From Mycolicibacterium madagascariense (GTDB lineage: Bacteria > Actinomycetota > Actinomycetes > Mycobacteriales > Mycobacteriaceae): a DNA stretch of 64,000 nucleotides. Position 1 is the stretch's first letter; each line of letters starts with the position of its first letter. This document shows positions 1-7,447 of the stretch, piece by piece. Position numbers and translations under genes: made by a program. The notes under the pieces are model-generated. The model searched no databases, was not told the origin of the DNA, and saw nothing but the letters and a program-made list of their open reading frames with translations. Location: contig NZ_AP022610.1 in the NCBI RefSeq assembly GCF_010729665.1, forward strand, positions 4,216,001-4,280,000. The letters run 5' to 3'.

Positions 1-71
1 GGTGCCCCATCACCCCACGCCACCGCGCCAAACCGTCGCGCGGGAGCAGGGCTAGCAAATCAGGCCGACGC
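1..71. other. Window edge, no gene seen
   Basis: 71 bases downstream of the rhomboid stop; too short to judge. The gene that follows rhomboid elsewhere (murI) is not visible. Confidence 0.4.
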
Positions 72-722
72 TTAGCTCGAGAGCCGCGGAGCGGTGCCGA
101 CGGGACGCTTGGCGCGAGCCTTGCGTTCGGGTCCGGAGACGACGTACGCCGCGAGGACGCCGGCGATCCCGCCGCAGAGGTGCCCCTGCCAGGACACCCC
201 GAACGTGCCGGGCAGCGCGCCCCACAGCACCCCGCCGTACAGGAACAGGACCACCACGCCGACGACGATCTGCCACGCGTGGCGGGTGAAGAAGCCGAAC
301 ACGACGAGGAACGTCAGCCACCCGAAGATCAGGCCGGACGCCCCGATGTGGGTGGTCTCGTACGACGAGCCGACGTTGCCGATGAGCCACGTGCCGAATC
401 CGCCGAGCACCCACACGATGGCGGTCGCGTAGACGAAGCGCCCCATCCCGATCAACGTCATCAGGAAGCCCAGCACGAGCGCGAAGCCCGCGTTCCCGTT
501 GAGGTGCTCCCAGTTCGCGTGCAGCAGCGGGGCCCACAGGATTCCCCACAGCCCGTCGACCGTCCACGGCCGGATGCCGTCGGCGTCGAGCTCCTGATGG
601 TGCAGCGCGTCCCACGCCTCGACGACGTAGAGCAGCACGACGAAGCAGATGATCGTGGCACCGCCGACGACCCACGTCGGCCGCTTCTTGCCGGCGGGGG
701 TGGGCGCGAGGCCGTTGCTCAT
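72..722 (-). CDS. Rhomboid family intramembrane serine protease
   Basis: A 216-residue polytopic membrane protein with about six hydrophobic segments between residues 20 and 195. The rhomboid signature is present: HANWEHLNGN at 68-77 (the His/Asn region before the active site), GASG at 127-130 with Ser129 as the expected nucleophile, and GHLCGG at 180-185 with His181 as the catalytic partner. It would cleave substrates within the membrane; the substrate is unknown. It matches Rv1337 in position next to the P1 peptidase. The start is ATG at 722. The C-terminal tail is short, basic and probably cytoplasmic. Confidence 0.9.
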   Translation of the reverse strand: MSNGLAPTPAGKKRPTWVVGGATIICFVVLLYVVEAWDALHHQELDADGIRPWTVDGLWGILWAPLLHANWEHLNGNAGFALVLGFLMTLIGMGRFVYATAIVWVLGGFGTWLIGNVGSSYETTHIGASGLIFGWLTFLVVFGFFTRHAWQIVVGVVVLFLYGGVLWGALPGTFGVSWQGHLCGGIAGVLAAYVVSGPERKARAKRPVGTAPRLSS

Positions 723-800
723 CGCTGCTGCGCTTCCAACACGACTGCCACCCCGTCGAGGCTACCGGCGGGCGGCGCGTCCCCGCGGGGCCCGATGCGC

Positions 801-1850
801 CTACGGCACTGCCGCGAAGGCCCCCGGCAGCAGCTCGCGGTAGGTGGGTATCGCCGCGATGGGCTGCGCCGCGAGGACCGCGACCAGCACCGCGCGCGCC
901 AGACAGTCCGCCGCGGCCTCTCCGACGACGGTCGCGAGCTTGGTCTCCGGCGACATTCCCGCCGGGGTGGCCTTGTTCCACGTGGCGGGCGAGATCTCGA
1001 TCGCGCCGGTCGACAGGGCGAACACGGCGTCGCCGTCGACCGGGGTGTGCGACGGCCGGATGGTGCGGGCGAGACCGTCCTGCGCGGCCACGGCGACTCG
1101 CCGGCAGGCCGCCTTGCTCAGCGCGGCGTCGGTGGCGACGACGGCGATCGTCGTGTTCAGCGGTGACAGGTCGGCATCGCGTTCGGCCAGCGCGGCGATC
1201 TGCTCGCCGGGCGGCGCGGTCAGCCCGTGCTCGGCGATCGCGTCGGCCATCCACGGCAGCCCGGTGGCGGGGTCGACGACGTTGCCCGCCGCGTTGACCG
1301 CCACGACGGCGCCGACCGTCACCCCGATGTCGGGCAGCGACACCGACGCCGTGCCGAGTCCGCCCTTGAGCGCGCCCGCCCTGGCGCCGACCCCCGCGCC
1401 GACGGTGCCGACGGCCACGTCGAGACCCGCCGCCTCGGCCGCGGCGAATCCGAACTCGGCGGTGGGCCGCAGGTGCCAGCCGCCGACGGGCAGGTCGAAG
1501 ATCACCGCGGCGGGCACGATCGGCACCAGGCCGCCGTCCATCGCGAGGCCGCGGTCGTGCTGCTCGAGCCACTGCATCACGCCGTCCGCCGCGGCCAGGC
1601 CGTAGGCGCTGCCTCCGGTCAGCACGACGGCGTCGACGAAGCGCACGCTGTTCGCCGGGTCCAGCAGATCGGTCTCCCGCGTGCCGGGGGCGCCGCCGCG
1701 GACGTCGACGGCGCCGGTGGTGCCCGGGGGCAGCAGCACGACGGTGGTGCCGCAGGCCCATCCGGTGCCCAGCGTCGCGTCGGGATCGAGCCGGTGGTGG
1801 TTGCCCACGAGGATGCCCGACACGTCGGTGATCGACCCGCGCGTCGACAC
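801..1850 (-). CDS. P1-family (DmpA/Rv1333-like) self-processing aminopeptidase/hydrolase
   Basis: 349 residues when started at GTG 1850, five bases after the upstream DUF2017 stop; a longer in-frame reading would run back through that gene, so I reject it. The family matures by cleaving itself between a small residue or Asn and a Ser/Thr, giving two chains with an N-terminal nucleophile. The motif LNTTIAVVATDA is present, with Asn232-Thr233 the expected cleavage site and Thr233 the nucleophile. The N-terminal GILVGNHH and the VVLTGGSAYGL segment are also family-typical. The natural substrate is not known. It follows clpS and DUF2017 on the same strand, as in M. tuberculosis (Rv1331-Rv1333). 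Confidence 0.88.
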   Translation of the reverse strand: MSTRGSITDVSGILVGNHHRLDPDATLGTGWACGTTVVLLPPGTTGAVDVRGGAPGTRETDLLDPANSVRFVDAVVLTGGSAYGLAAADGVMQWLEQHDRGLAMDGGLVPIVPAAVIFDLPVGGWHLRPTAEFGFAAAEAAGLDVAVGTVGAGVGARAGALKGGLGTASVSLPDIGVTVGAVVAVNAAGNVVDPATGLPWMADAIAEHGLTAPPGEQIAALAERDADLSPLNTTIAVVATDAALSKAACRRVAVAAQDGLARTIRPSHTPVDGDAVFALSTGAIEISPATWNKATPAGMSPETKLATVVGEAAADCLARAVLVAVLAAQPIAAIPTYRELLPGAFAAVP

Positions 1851-1855
1851 CGCTG

Positions 1856-2437
1856 CTACCGCTTGCCCATCAACCCGAGCACCAGGTACTCCTGCAGCAC
1901 GGTCAGCCACTGGTACACGTCGAGGTGTCCGGCCATCGGGTGCTCGGCGGGCAGGTGGTCGGGCCCGTCGGGGCCGATCTCGAGCATCGTGCCCAGCGCC
2001 AGGCGGATGTCGTTGACGCACGCAGCCCAGCAGTGTGCGTCGTCCTCGGCGATCTCGAATCGGCCGCCGCCCGCCGGCAGCGTGTCCAGCAATCGTTGGC
2101 ACGCATGGCGTTTGGCGTCGATGATCTCCGGCTCGTGCAGGCTGCGCAGCGCACTGTTGAGGCTCTCGGCGGTGCGCGAGCCGGCCGGATGATCGTGCTG
2201 GGGCCGGAAGAAGTCGGGCAGCAGTCGCGCCATCGTGTCGTCGTCCGGGGGTGCCGTGTGCCCCGTGCGCATCCCCGTCAACTCTTCGAGTTCGTCTGTG
2301 GGAGAAGAACTTTCGCGGTCGACCAGCATGTCCACCAGTGAGTTGACCAGGCTCTTCAGCAGCGTCGCCTCGTGAGCTGCCAGGGCAGACCGAAACCGGG
2401 TTCCCTCAGCGGTGTCCACTCGCTTCCATTTGCGCAC
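1856..2437 (-). CDS. DUF2017 family protein (Rv1332-like)
   Basis: A 193-residue mostly helical soluble protein beginning MRKWKRVD at a GTG codon (2437). It contains a long helical N-terminal region (LLKSLVNSLVDMLVDRE) and a C-terminal segment ending WLTVLQEYLVLGLMGKR. It matches the DUF2017 family, which is nearly always found beside clpS in actinobacteria. The biochemical role is unknown; linkage to ClpS suggests an accessory role in Clp-dependent proteolysis, which is inference only. It lies 13 bp after clpS and 5 bp before the P1 peptidase, so the three are probably one operon. Confidence 0.82.
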   Translation of the reverse strand: MRKWKRVDTAEGTRFRSALAAHEATLLKSLVNSLVDMLVDRESSSPTDELEELTGMRTGHTAPPDDDTMARLLPDFFRPQHDHPAGSRTAESLNSALRSLHEPEIIDAKRHACQRLLDTLPAGGGRFEIAEDDAHCWAACVNDIRLALGTMLEIGPDGPDHLPAEHPMAGHLDVYQWLTVLQEYLVLGLMGKR

Positions 2438-2450
2438 GCCGGCTACCGGG

Positions 2451-2753
2451 TCAGCGGTCCTGCTGCATGGTGGCCCATAGACCCGCCGCGTGCAGCTTCG
2501 TCACGTCGATCTCCATCGACTCCCGACTTCCCGCGGACACCACGGCCTTGCCCTCCTCGTGGACCTGCATCATGAGCTTGGTGGCGTGCGGTTCGCTGTA
2601 GCCGAACAGCTTCTGGAACACGTAGGTGACGTAGGACATGAGGTTCACCGGATCGTCCCACACCAGCGTCACCCACGGACTCTCGGTGGCCTCGGTGACT
2701 TCGACATCGCGTTCCTCGCGAGTCCCTGGCTGGGTCCGCGCCGGCGTAACCAT
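2451..2753 (-). CDS. clpS: ATP-dependent Clp protease adaptor ClpS
   Basis: A 100-residue protein starting at ATG 2753 (MVTPARTQ). The longer reading frame upstream is only the open antisense frame of the pncB repeat tract. The core [20 protein letters not shown] and the [13 protein letters not shown] helix are characteristic of ClpS, which docks on the ClpC/ClpA N-domain and delivers N-degron substrates. The Asp-Asp pair in WDDPVN is the part that contacts the N-terminal amine of substrates in this family. It is divergent from pncB, with 55 bp between the two start codons, and leads the DUF2017/P1 peptidase cluster. Confidence 0.93.
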   Translation of the reverse strand: MVTPARTQPGTREERDVEVTEATESPWVTLVWDDPVNLMSYVTYVFQKLFGYSEPHATKLMMQVHEEGKAVVSAGSRESMEIDVTKLHAAGLWATMQQDR

Positions 2754-2808
2754 GCCGCCAAGAATAGACGGGCGGGGTTGGGGGGTGGGAACCGCTACGG
2801 TTGGCGCT

Positions 2809-4563
2809 GTGGGGACCGACGAGCGCTTACGCGAGGAGCCGGCGAGCACCGACGAGCGCTTGCGCGAGGAGCCGGCGAGCACCGACGAGCGCTTGCGCAT
2901 CGAGCCGGCGAGCACCGACGAGCGCTTGCGCGAGGAGCCGGCGAGCACCGACGAGCGCTTGCGCGTGGAGCCGGCGAGCACCGACGAGCGCTTGCGCGAG
3001 GAGCCGGCGAGCACCGACGAGCGCTTGCGCGAGGAGCCGGCGAGCACCGACGAGCGCTTGCGCGAGGAGCCGGCGAGCACCGACGAGCGCTTGCGCGAGG
3101 AGCCGGCGAGCACCGACGAGCGCTTGCGCGAGGAGCCGGCGAGCACCGACGAGCGCTTGCGCGAGGAGCCGGCGAGCACCGACGAGCGCTTGCGCGAGGA
3201 GCCGGCGAGCACCGACGAGCGCTTGCGCGAGGAGCCGGCGAGCACCGACGAGCGCTTGCGCGAGGAGCAAGCACGTACCGCACTGCTCACCGACAAATAC
3301 GAGCTGACGATGCTCGCGGCCGCGCTGCGGGACGGCACCGCGCACCGGCGCACGACGTTCGAGGTCTTCGCGCGCCGCCTGCCCGAGGGCAGACGCTACG
3401 GCGTCGTCGCAGGCACGGCCCGCTTCGTGGAAGCGTTGGCGCAGTTCCGGTTCGACGACACCGCGCTGGCCCTGCTCGCCGACTTCCTCGACCCCGACGT
3501 CCTGCACTACCTCGCCGACTACGCGTTCTCCGGGGACGTCGACGGTTATGCCGAGGGCGAGCTCTACTTCCCCGGCTCCCCCGTGCTCTCGGTACACGGC
3601 ACGTTCGCCGAGTGCGTGCTGCTGGAGACCCTGGCGCTGTCGATCCTCAACCACGACTGCGCGATCGCCTCGGCGGCCGCGCGCATGGTGAGCGCCGCGG
3701 AGGGTCGGCCCCTCATCGAGATGGGGTCGCGCCGCACCCACGAGCGGGCCGCGGTCGCTGCGGCGCGGGCGGCGTACATCGCCGGGTTCTCGGGCTCGTC
3801 GAACCTCGAGGCGCAGCGCCGGTACGGCGTGCCCGCCCTGGGCACCAGCGCGCACGCCTTCACGCTGCTGCACACCTCGGCGGACGGTCCCGACGAGCGG
3901 GCCGCGTTCCAGGCACAGGTGGACGCGCTCGGCGTGGGGACCACCCTGCTGGTCGACACCTACGACATCACCGCGGGCGTCGCCAACGCCGTCGCCGTCG
4001 CGGGCCCGGGGCTGGGGGCCGTGCGCATCGACTCCGGTGATCTCGGCGTGCTGGCCCGCCAGGTGCGCGATCAGCTCGACGGACTGGGGGCGCCGGACAC
4101 CCGCATCGTCGTGACCAGTGACCTCGACGAGTTCGCCATCGCCGCCCTGCGCGCCGAGCCCGTCGATTCCTACGGCGTCGGCACCTCGCTCGTCACGGGC
4201 TCCGGCGCGCCGACGGCGGGCATGGTCTACAAGCTCGTCGAGGTCGACGGCGTTCCCGTCGCCAAACGCAGCAGCCACAAGGAGTCTCACGGCGGGCGCA
4301 AGCAGGCGCACCGGTTGGCCAAGCCGACCGGCACCGTCGTCGAGGAGATCGTGCACCCCGCCGATCGGCCGCCGCCGGAGACCGCGGGCCTGACCGCGAC
4401 GGCGCTGTCCCACCCGTTGGTGCGCGACGGTCGACCCGTCGTCGAGTTCGACCTGGCGTCGGCGCGGGCCCGCGTCGCGGCGGGTCTGCACAGTCTGCCG
4501 TGGGACGGGCTGAAGCTCTCGCGCGGCGAGCCGGCGATCCCCACCCGCATGGTCCAGGCCTGA
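2809..4563 (+). CDS. pncB: Nicotinate phosphoribosyltransferase with tandem-repeat N-terminal extension
   Basis: Converts nicotinate plus PRPP to nicotinate mononucleotide in NAD salvage. The catalytic body starts at [11 protein letters not shown] and carries [36 protein letters not shown] and [14 protein letters not shown], all typical of PncB. The oddity is the N-terminus: 14 copies of an 11-residue unit (consensus [11 protein letters not shown]) occupy about 155 residues before the enzyme. The M. tuberculosis homologue, as I recall it, has a short non-repetitive leader there. The GTG at 2809 is the start that includes all repeats, but each unit also holds an in-frame TTG, so translation could begin inside the tract. 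Identity of the enzyme is firm; the true start is not. Confidence 0.9.
   Translation: MGTDERLREEPASTDERLREEPASTDERLRIEPASTDERLREEPASTDERLRVEPASTDERLREEPASTDERLREEPASTDERLREEPASTDERLREEPASTDERLREEPASTDERLREEPASTDERLREEPASTDERLREEPASTDERLREEQARTALLTDKYELTMLAAALRDGTAHRRTTFEVFARRLPEGRRYGVVAGTARFVEALAQFRFDDTALALLADFLDPDVLHYLADYAFSGDVDGYAEGELYFPGSPVLSVHGTFAECVLLETLALSILNHDCAIASAAARMVSAAEGRPLIEMGSRRTHERAAVAAARAAYIAGFSGSSNLEAQRRYGVPALGTSAHAFTLLHTSADGPDERAAFQAQVDALGVGTTLLVDTYDITAGVANAVAVAGPGLGAVRIDSGDLGVLARQVRDQLDGLGAPDTRIVVTSDLDEFAIAALRAEPVDSYGVGTSLVTGSGAPTAGMVYKLVEVDGVPVAKRSSHKESHGGRKQAHRLAKPTGTVVEEIVHPADRPPPETAGLTATALSHPLVRDGRPVVEFDLASARARVAAGLHSLPWDGLKLSRGEPAIPTRMVQA
2812..3273 (+). repeat. 33-bp direct tandem repeat, 14 units, in pncB 5' region
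   Basis: Fourteen head-to-tail 33-bp units run without spacers. The unit reads roughly ACCGACGAGCGCTTGCGCGA then GGAGCCGGCGAGC. Units are nearly identical. Unit 1 has TTACGC for TTGCGC and begins with Gly, unit 3 encodes Ile and unit 5 Val at the seventh residue, and the last unit ends EEQA. Because 33 is divisible by three and the unit has no stop in any frame, all six frames stay open across it. Near-identity of units 6-13 suggests recent expansion. Confidence 0.97.
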
Positions 4564-4575
4564 GGAGGAGCCACG
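4563..4575 (+). promoter_or_regulatory. Strong Shine-Dalgarno directly before an ACG codon (dinG start)
   Basis: AGGAGGAG lies at 4563-4570, overlapping the pncB stop TGA, and is followed by CC and then ACG at 4573. No ATG, GTG or TTG occurs in this frame between the pncB stop and ATG 4648. The SD therefore points at ACG (4573) as the initiation site, with a spacing of 4 bases from AGGAGG. Confidence 0.6.
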
Positions 4576-6543
4576 GGCGGCGTCAAGGATCTTCTGGACA
4601 GGGCGGTCACCGCACTCGGCGGGACCGAGCGCAGCGGTCAGATCGAGATGGCCGAGGCGGTCGACCACGCCTTCGAGACCGGTGAGCACCTCGCCGTGCA
4701 GGCCGGTACCGGCACGGGGAAGTCCCTGGCCTACCTGGTGCCGTCGATCAAGCGCGCCATGGAACGCGCCGAGCCCGTGGTGATCTCGACGGCGACGATC
4801 GCCCTGCAGCGCCAGCTCTTCGACCGGGATCTGCCGCGGCTGGCCGACGCTCTCACCGGTGAGATGCCGCGTCGCCCCGAGTTCGCCCTCCTCAAGGGGC
4901 GCGGAAACTACTTGTGCCTCAACAAGATTCACAACGGCGCCGCCGAGTCCGACGACCTGCCCCAGGACGAGCTGTTCGACGCGGTCGCATCGACGGCGCT
5001 GGGGCGCGACGTCAAGCGCCTGTTGGCGTGGTCGTCGGAGACCGAGACCGGCGATCGCGACGAGGTCTCACCCGGGGTGCCCGACCGATCCTGGAGTCAG
5101 ATCAGCGTGTCCGCACGGGAGTGTCTCGGCGCCGCGCGGTGCCCCTACGGCACCGATTGCTTCGCCGAGAAGGCACGCGGGCGCGCCGGGTCGGCGGACG
5201 TCGTCGTGACCAACCACGCGCTGCTGGCCATCGACGCGATCTCCGACGTCAACGTGCTGCCCGAGCACCAGCTGCTGGTGGTCGACGAGGCCCACGAACT
5301 GGTCGACCGGGTGACCAGCGTGGCGACCGGCGAGCTGTCGGCCACCATGCTCGGCGTCGCGCACCGCCGCTCGGCGCGGCTGGTGGACCCCGAACTCGCC
5401 GAGCGGTTCGAGGCCGCGACCGCGGTGTTCACCTCCGCGATCTACGACGAGCCGCCGGGCCGCAAGGACGTCCTCGACGACGAGCTCGCCACCTACCTGA
5501 CCGTGCTGCGGGACTCGGCGGACCGGGTGCGCGCGGCCATCGACACCGCGCCCGGCGACCCGAAGGCGGCGGCCGCCCGCAACGAGGCGGTGACCGCCCT
5601 CAACGACGTCAGCGACACCGCATCGCGCATCCTCAACTCCTACGGCCCCGCCATCCCCGACCGCACCGACGTCGTGTGGCTCGACCACGAGGAGGTCCGC
5701 GGCGCCAAGCGCGCGATTCTGCGCGTCGCGCCGCTGTCGGTGTCGAACCTGTTGCGCAACAGGCTCTTCGAGCAGTCGACCGTGATCCTGACCTCGGCGA
5801 CGCTGACCATCGGCGGCACGTTCGACGCCATGGCCCGGTCGTGGGGCCTGACGCTGCTCGGCGACGACGCACCCGGCTGGCGGGGCATCGACGTCGGATC
5901 GCCCTTCGCGCACGCCAAGTCCGGCATCCTCTACGTCGCGGCGCACCTACCGCCGCCGGGGCGCGACGGCACCGGCTCGGCGGAGCAGCTCGACGAGATC
6001 GAGGGCCTCGTCGCCGCGGCGGGCGGGCGGACCCTCGGACTCTTCTCGTCCATGCGCGCGGCCAGGGCGGCGGCCGAGGCGATGCGGGCGCGCCTGGACA
6101 CGCCGGTGCTCTGCCAGGGCGAGGACACCACGTCGGCACTGGTCCGGCGGTTCGCCGAGGACGACGAGACCACGCTGTTCGGCACGCTGTCGCTGTGGCA
6201 GGGCGTCGACGTGCCCGGCCCGTCGCTGTCGCTGGTCCTGATCGACCGCATCCCGTTCCCCCGCCCCGACGATCCGCTGGTGACGGCCAGGCAGCGGGCC
6301 GTGACGGCGCACGGCGGCAACGGCTTCATGGCCGTGGCGGCGACCCACGCCGCGCTCCTGCTCGCCCAGGGCGCCGGCCGGCTGTTGCGCAGCGTCGACG
6401 ATCGCGGTGTCGTCGCCGTCCTCGACTCGCGGATGGCGACCGCGCGCTACGCGGGCTTTCTGCGGTCCTCCCTGCCGCCGTTCTGGGCGACCACCGACAC
6501 CGCCCGCGTCCGCCAGGCCCTCGAACGCCTCCGCACCCCGTGA
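4573..6543 (+). CDS. dinG: ATP-dependent DNA helicase DinG (XPD-like, Fe-S)
   Basis: A superfamily 2 helicase of the XPD/DinG group, 5'-3' unwinding of DNA and R-loops in repair. Walker A GTGTGKS, DEAH box VDEAHEL, and four Cys suitable for a 4Fe-4S cluster (in NYLCLNKIH, ARECLG, ARCPYG and TDCF) are all visible, with the C-terminal motif GRLLRSVDDRG. The conserved N-terminal part, including the RSGQIEMAEAV Q-motif-like segment, lies upstream of the first ATG (4648). I therefore start it at ACG 4573 behind a strong SD. It follows pncB with no gap, as in M. tuberculosis (Rv1330c-Rv1329c). Confidence 0.88.
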   Translation, partial: TGGVKDLLDRAVTALGGTERSGQIEMAEAVDHAFETGEHLAVQAGTGTGKSLAYLVPSIKRAMERAEPVVISTATIALQRQLFDRDLPRLADALTGEMPRRPEFALLKGRGNYLCLNKIHNGAAESDDLPQDELFDAVASTALGRDVKRLLAWSSETETGDRDEVSPGVPDRSWSQISVSARECLGAARCPYGTDCFAEKARGRAGSADVVVTNHALLAIDAISDVNVLPEHQLLVVDEAHELVDRVTSVATGELSATMLGVAHRRSARLVDPELAERFEAATAVFTSAIYDEPPGRKDVLDDELATYLTVLRDSADRVRAAIDTAPGDPKAAAARNEAVTALNDVSDTASRILNSYGPAIPDRTDVVWLDHEEVRGAKRAILRVAPLSVSNLLRNRLFEQSTVILTSATLTIGGTFDAMARSWGLTLLGDDAPGWRGIDVGSPFAHAKSGILYVAAHLPPPGRDGTGSAEQLDEIEGLVAAAGGRTLGLFSSMRAARAAAEAMRARLDTPVLCQGEDTTSALVRRFAEDDETTLFGTLSLWQGVDVPGPSLSLVLIDRIPFPRPDDPLVTARQRAVTAHGGNGFMAVAATHAALLLAQGAGRLLRSVDDRGVVAVLDSRMATARYAGFLRSSLPPFWATTDTARVRQALERLRTP

Positions 6544-6590
6544 TTCGCGTCGTTCTCGGAGCGCCCGGCGCTCCTAGAACGACACGAATC
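6542..6590. terminator. Long bidirectional hairpin between convergent dinG and the lyase-like gene
   Basis: Arms 6542-6564 and 6568-6590 pair over 23 positions with two mismatches and a 3-base loop. The left arm overlaps the last bases of dinG. No T-tract follows on either side. Position between two convergent genes fits a bidirectional U-less terminator. Confidence 0.75.
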
Positions 6591-6598
6591 GCGCGCGT

Positions 6599-7447
6599 TC
6601 AGACGGTGGGGAGGCGCATCACGAACCCCGCCTCGAGCGCCACCCACAGCGCGCCGTCGGGCCCGATCGCCAGGCCGTGGGGCTCGCTGCCCGCGGGCAG
6701 GTCGATGGTCGCGACCTCGCCGTCGGCGTGCACGCGCGCGATCTGGTCGGCGCCCCACAGGCTGACCCACACCCCGCCCGCCGGGTCGGCGACGACCGCG
6801 TGCGGCTTGCCGGGCAGGTCGAGTTCCTGCAGCGCCTCGTCCATCGGGATGCGGCCGACCTTGTCCGCGGTGATCGCGGTGAACCACACCGCGTCGTCGT
6901 GCGTGCCGGCGATGCCGACGGGACCCGCACCCGGGGTCGGCACCGTGCGCAGGGTGACCGCGCCGCGGTCCAGGCGCCCGATGGCGTTCGCCCGATTCAA
7001 CGTGAACCACAGCGCGCCATCGGGTCCCGTCGTGATCATCGACGGCATGCCGCCCGGGGCGGCCTCCTCGCTGACCACGCCGTCGACGTCGATGCGGCCG
7101 ATCACGCCGGTGCCCGTAGCGGTGAACCACAGCGCCCCGTCGGGCCCGGCGGTGATGCCGTACGGCGCGCTGCCCGACCCGAGTTCGAACGCGTCGAGCC
7201 GGCCGGCGGTCGAGATCCTGCCGATGCGGTCGTCCCCCGCGCGGGTGAACCACAGGGCGCCGTCGGGCCCCGCGGTGATGATCGACGGCCTGCTGTCCTG
7301 CGCCACCGGGTAGATCTCGACGTCACCGGGCGCGGTCACCCGGGCGATCGCGCCGCGGTGCACCAGCGTCACCCACATGGCGCCGTCGGCACCGGCTGCG
7401 AGCGCATACGGCCCGCCGTCGACGGCGACCTCGAAGATGCGGCTCAC
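6599..7447 (-). CDS. Vgb-like (streptogramin B lyase family) seven-bladed beta-propeller protein
   Basis: A 282-residue protein made of repeated blades of the form P-x-G-I-x-x-GPDGALWFT followed by a GRI motif. GPDGALWFT recurs at about residues 60, 100 and 143, with variants in the other blades. This matches the virginiamycin B lyase fold. A His occurs in EPHGLAIGPDGALW near the C-terminus. Many chromosomal relatives have no proven antibiotic substrate, so lyase activity is a possibility only. The GTG start (7447) overlaps the glgP stop as GTGA, implying translational coupling with the glycogen phosphorylase. No signal peptide is evident. Confidence 0.75.
   Translation of the reverse strand: MSRIFEVAVDGGPYALAAGADGAMWVTLVHRGAIARVTAPGDVEIYPVAQDSRPSIITAGPDGALWFTRAGDDRIGRISTAGRLDAFELGSGSAPYGITAGPDGALWFTATGTGVIGRIDVDGVVSEEAAPGGMPSMITTGPDGALWFTLNRANAIGRLDRGAVTLRTVPTPGAGPVGIAGTHDDAVWFTAITADKVGRIPMDEALQELDLPGKPHAVVADPAGGVWVSLWGADQIARVHADGEVATIDLPAGSEPHGLAIGPDGALWVALEAGFVMRLPTV

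Noticed and set aside
2812..3273. Possible CRISPR array
   Set aside because: The 33-bp units are contiguous with no unique spacers; this is a coding minisatellite.
2795..3353. Long minus-strand and alternative-frame ORFs across the repeat
   Set aside because: The repeat unit has no stop in any of six frames, so all frames are open by construction; clpS has its own ATG at 2753.
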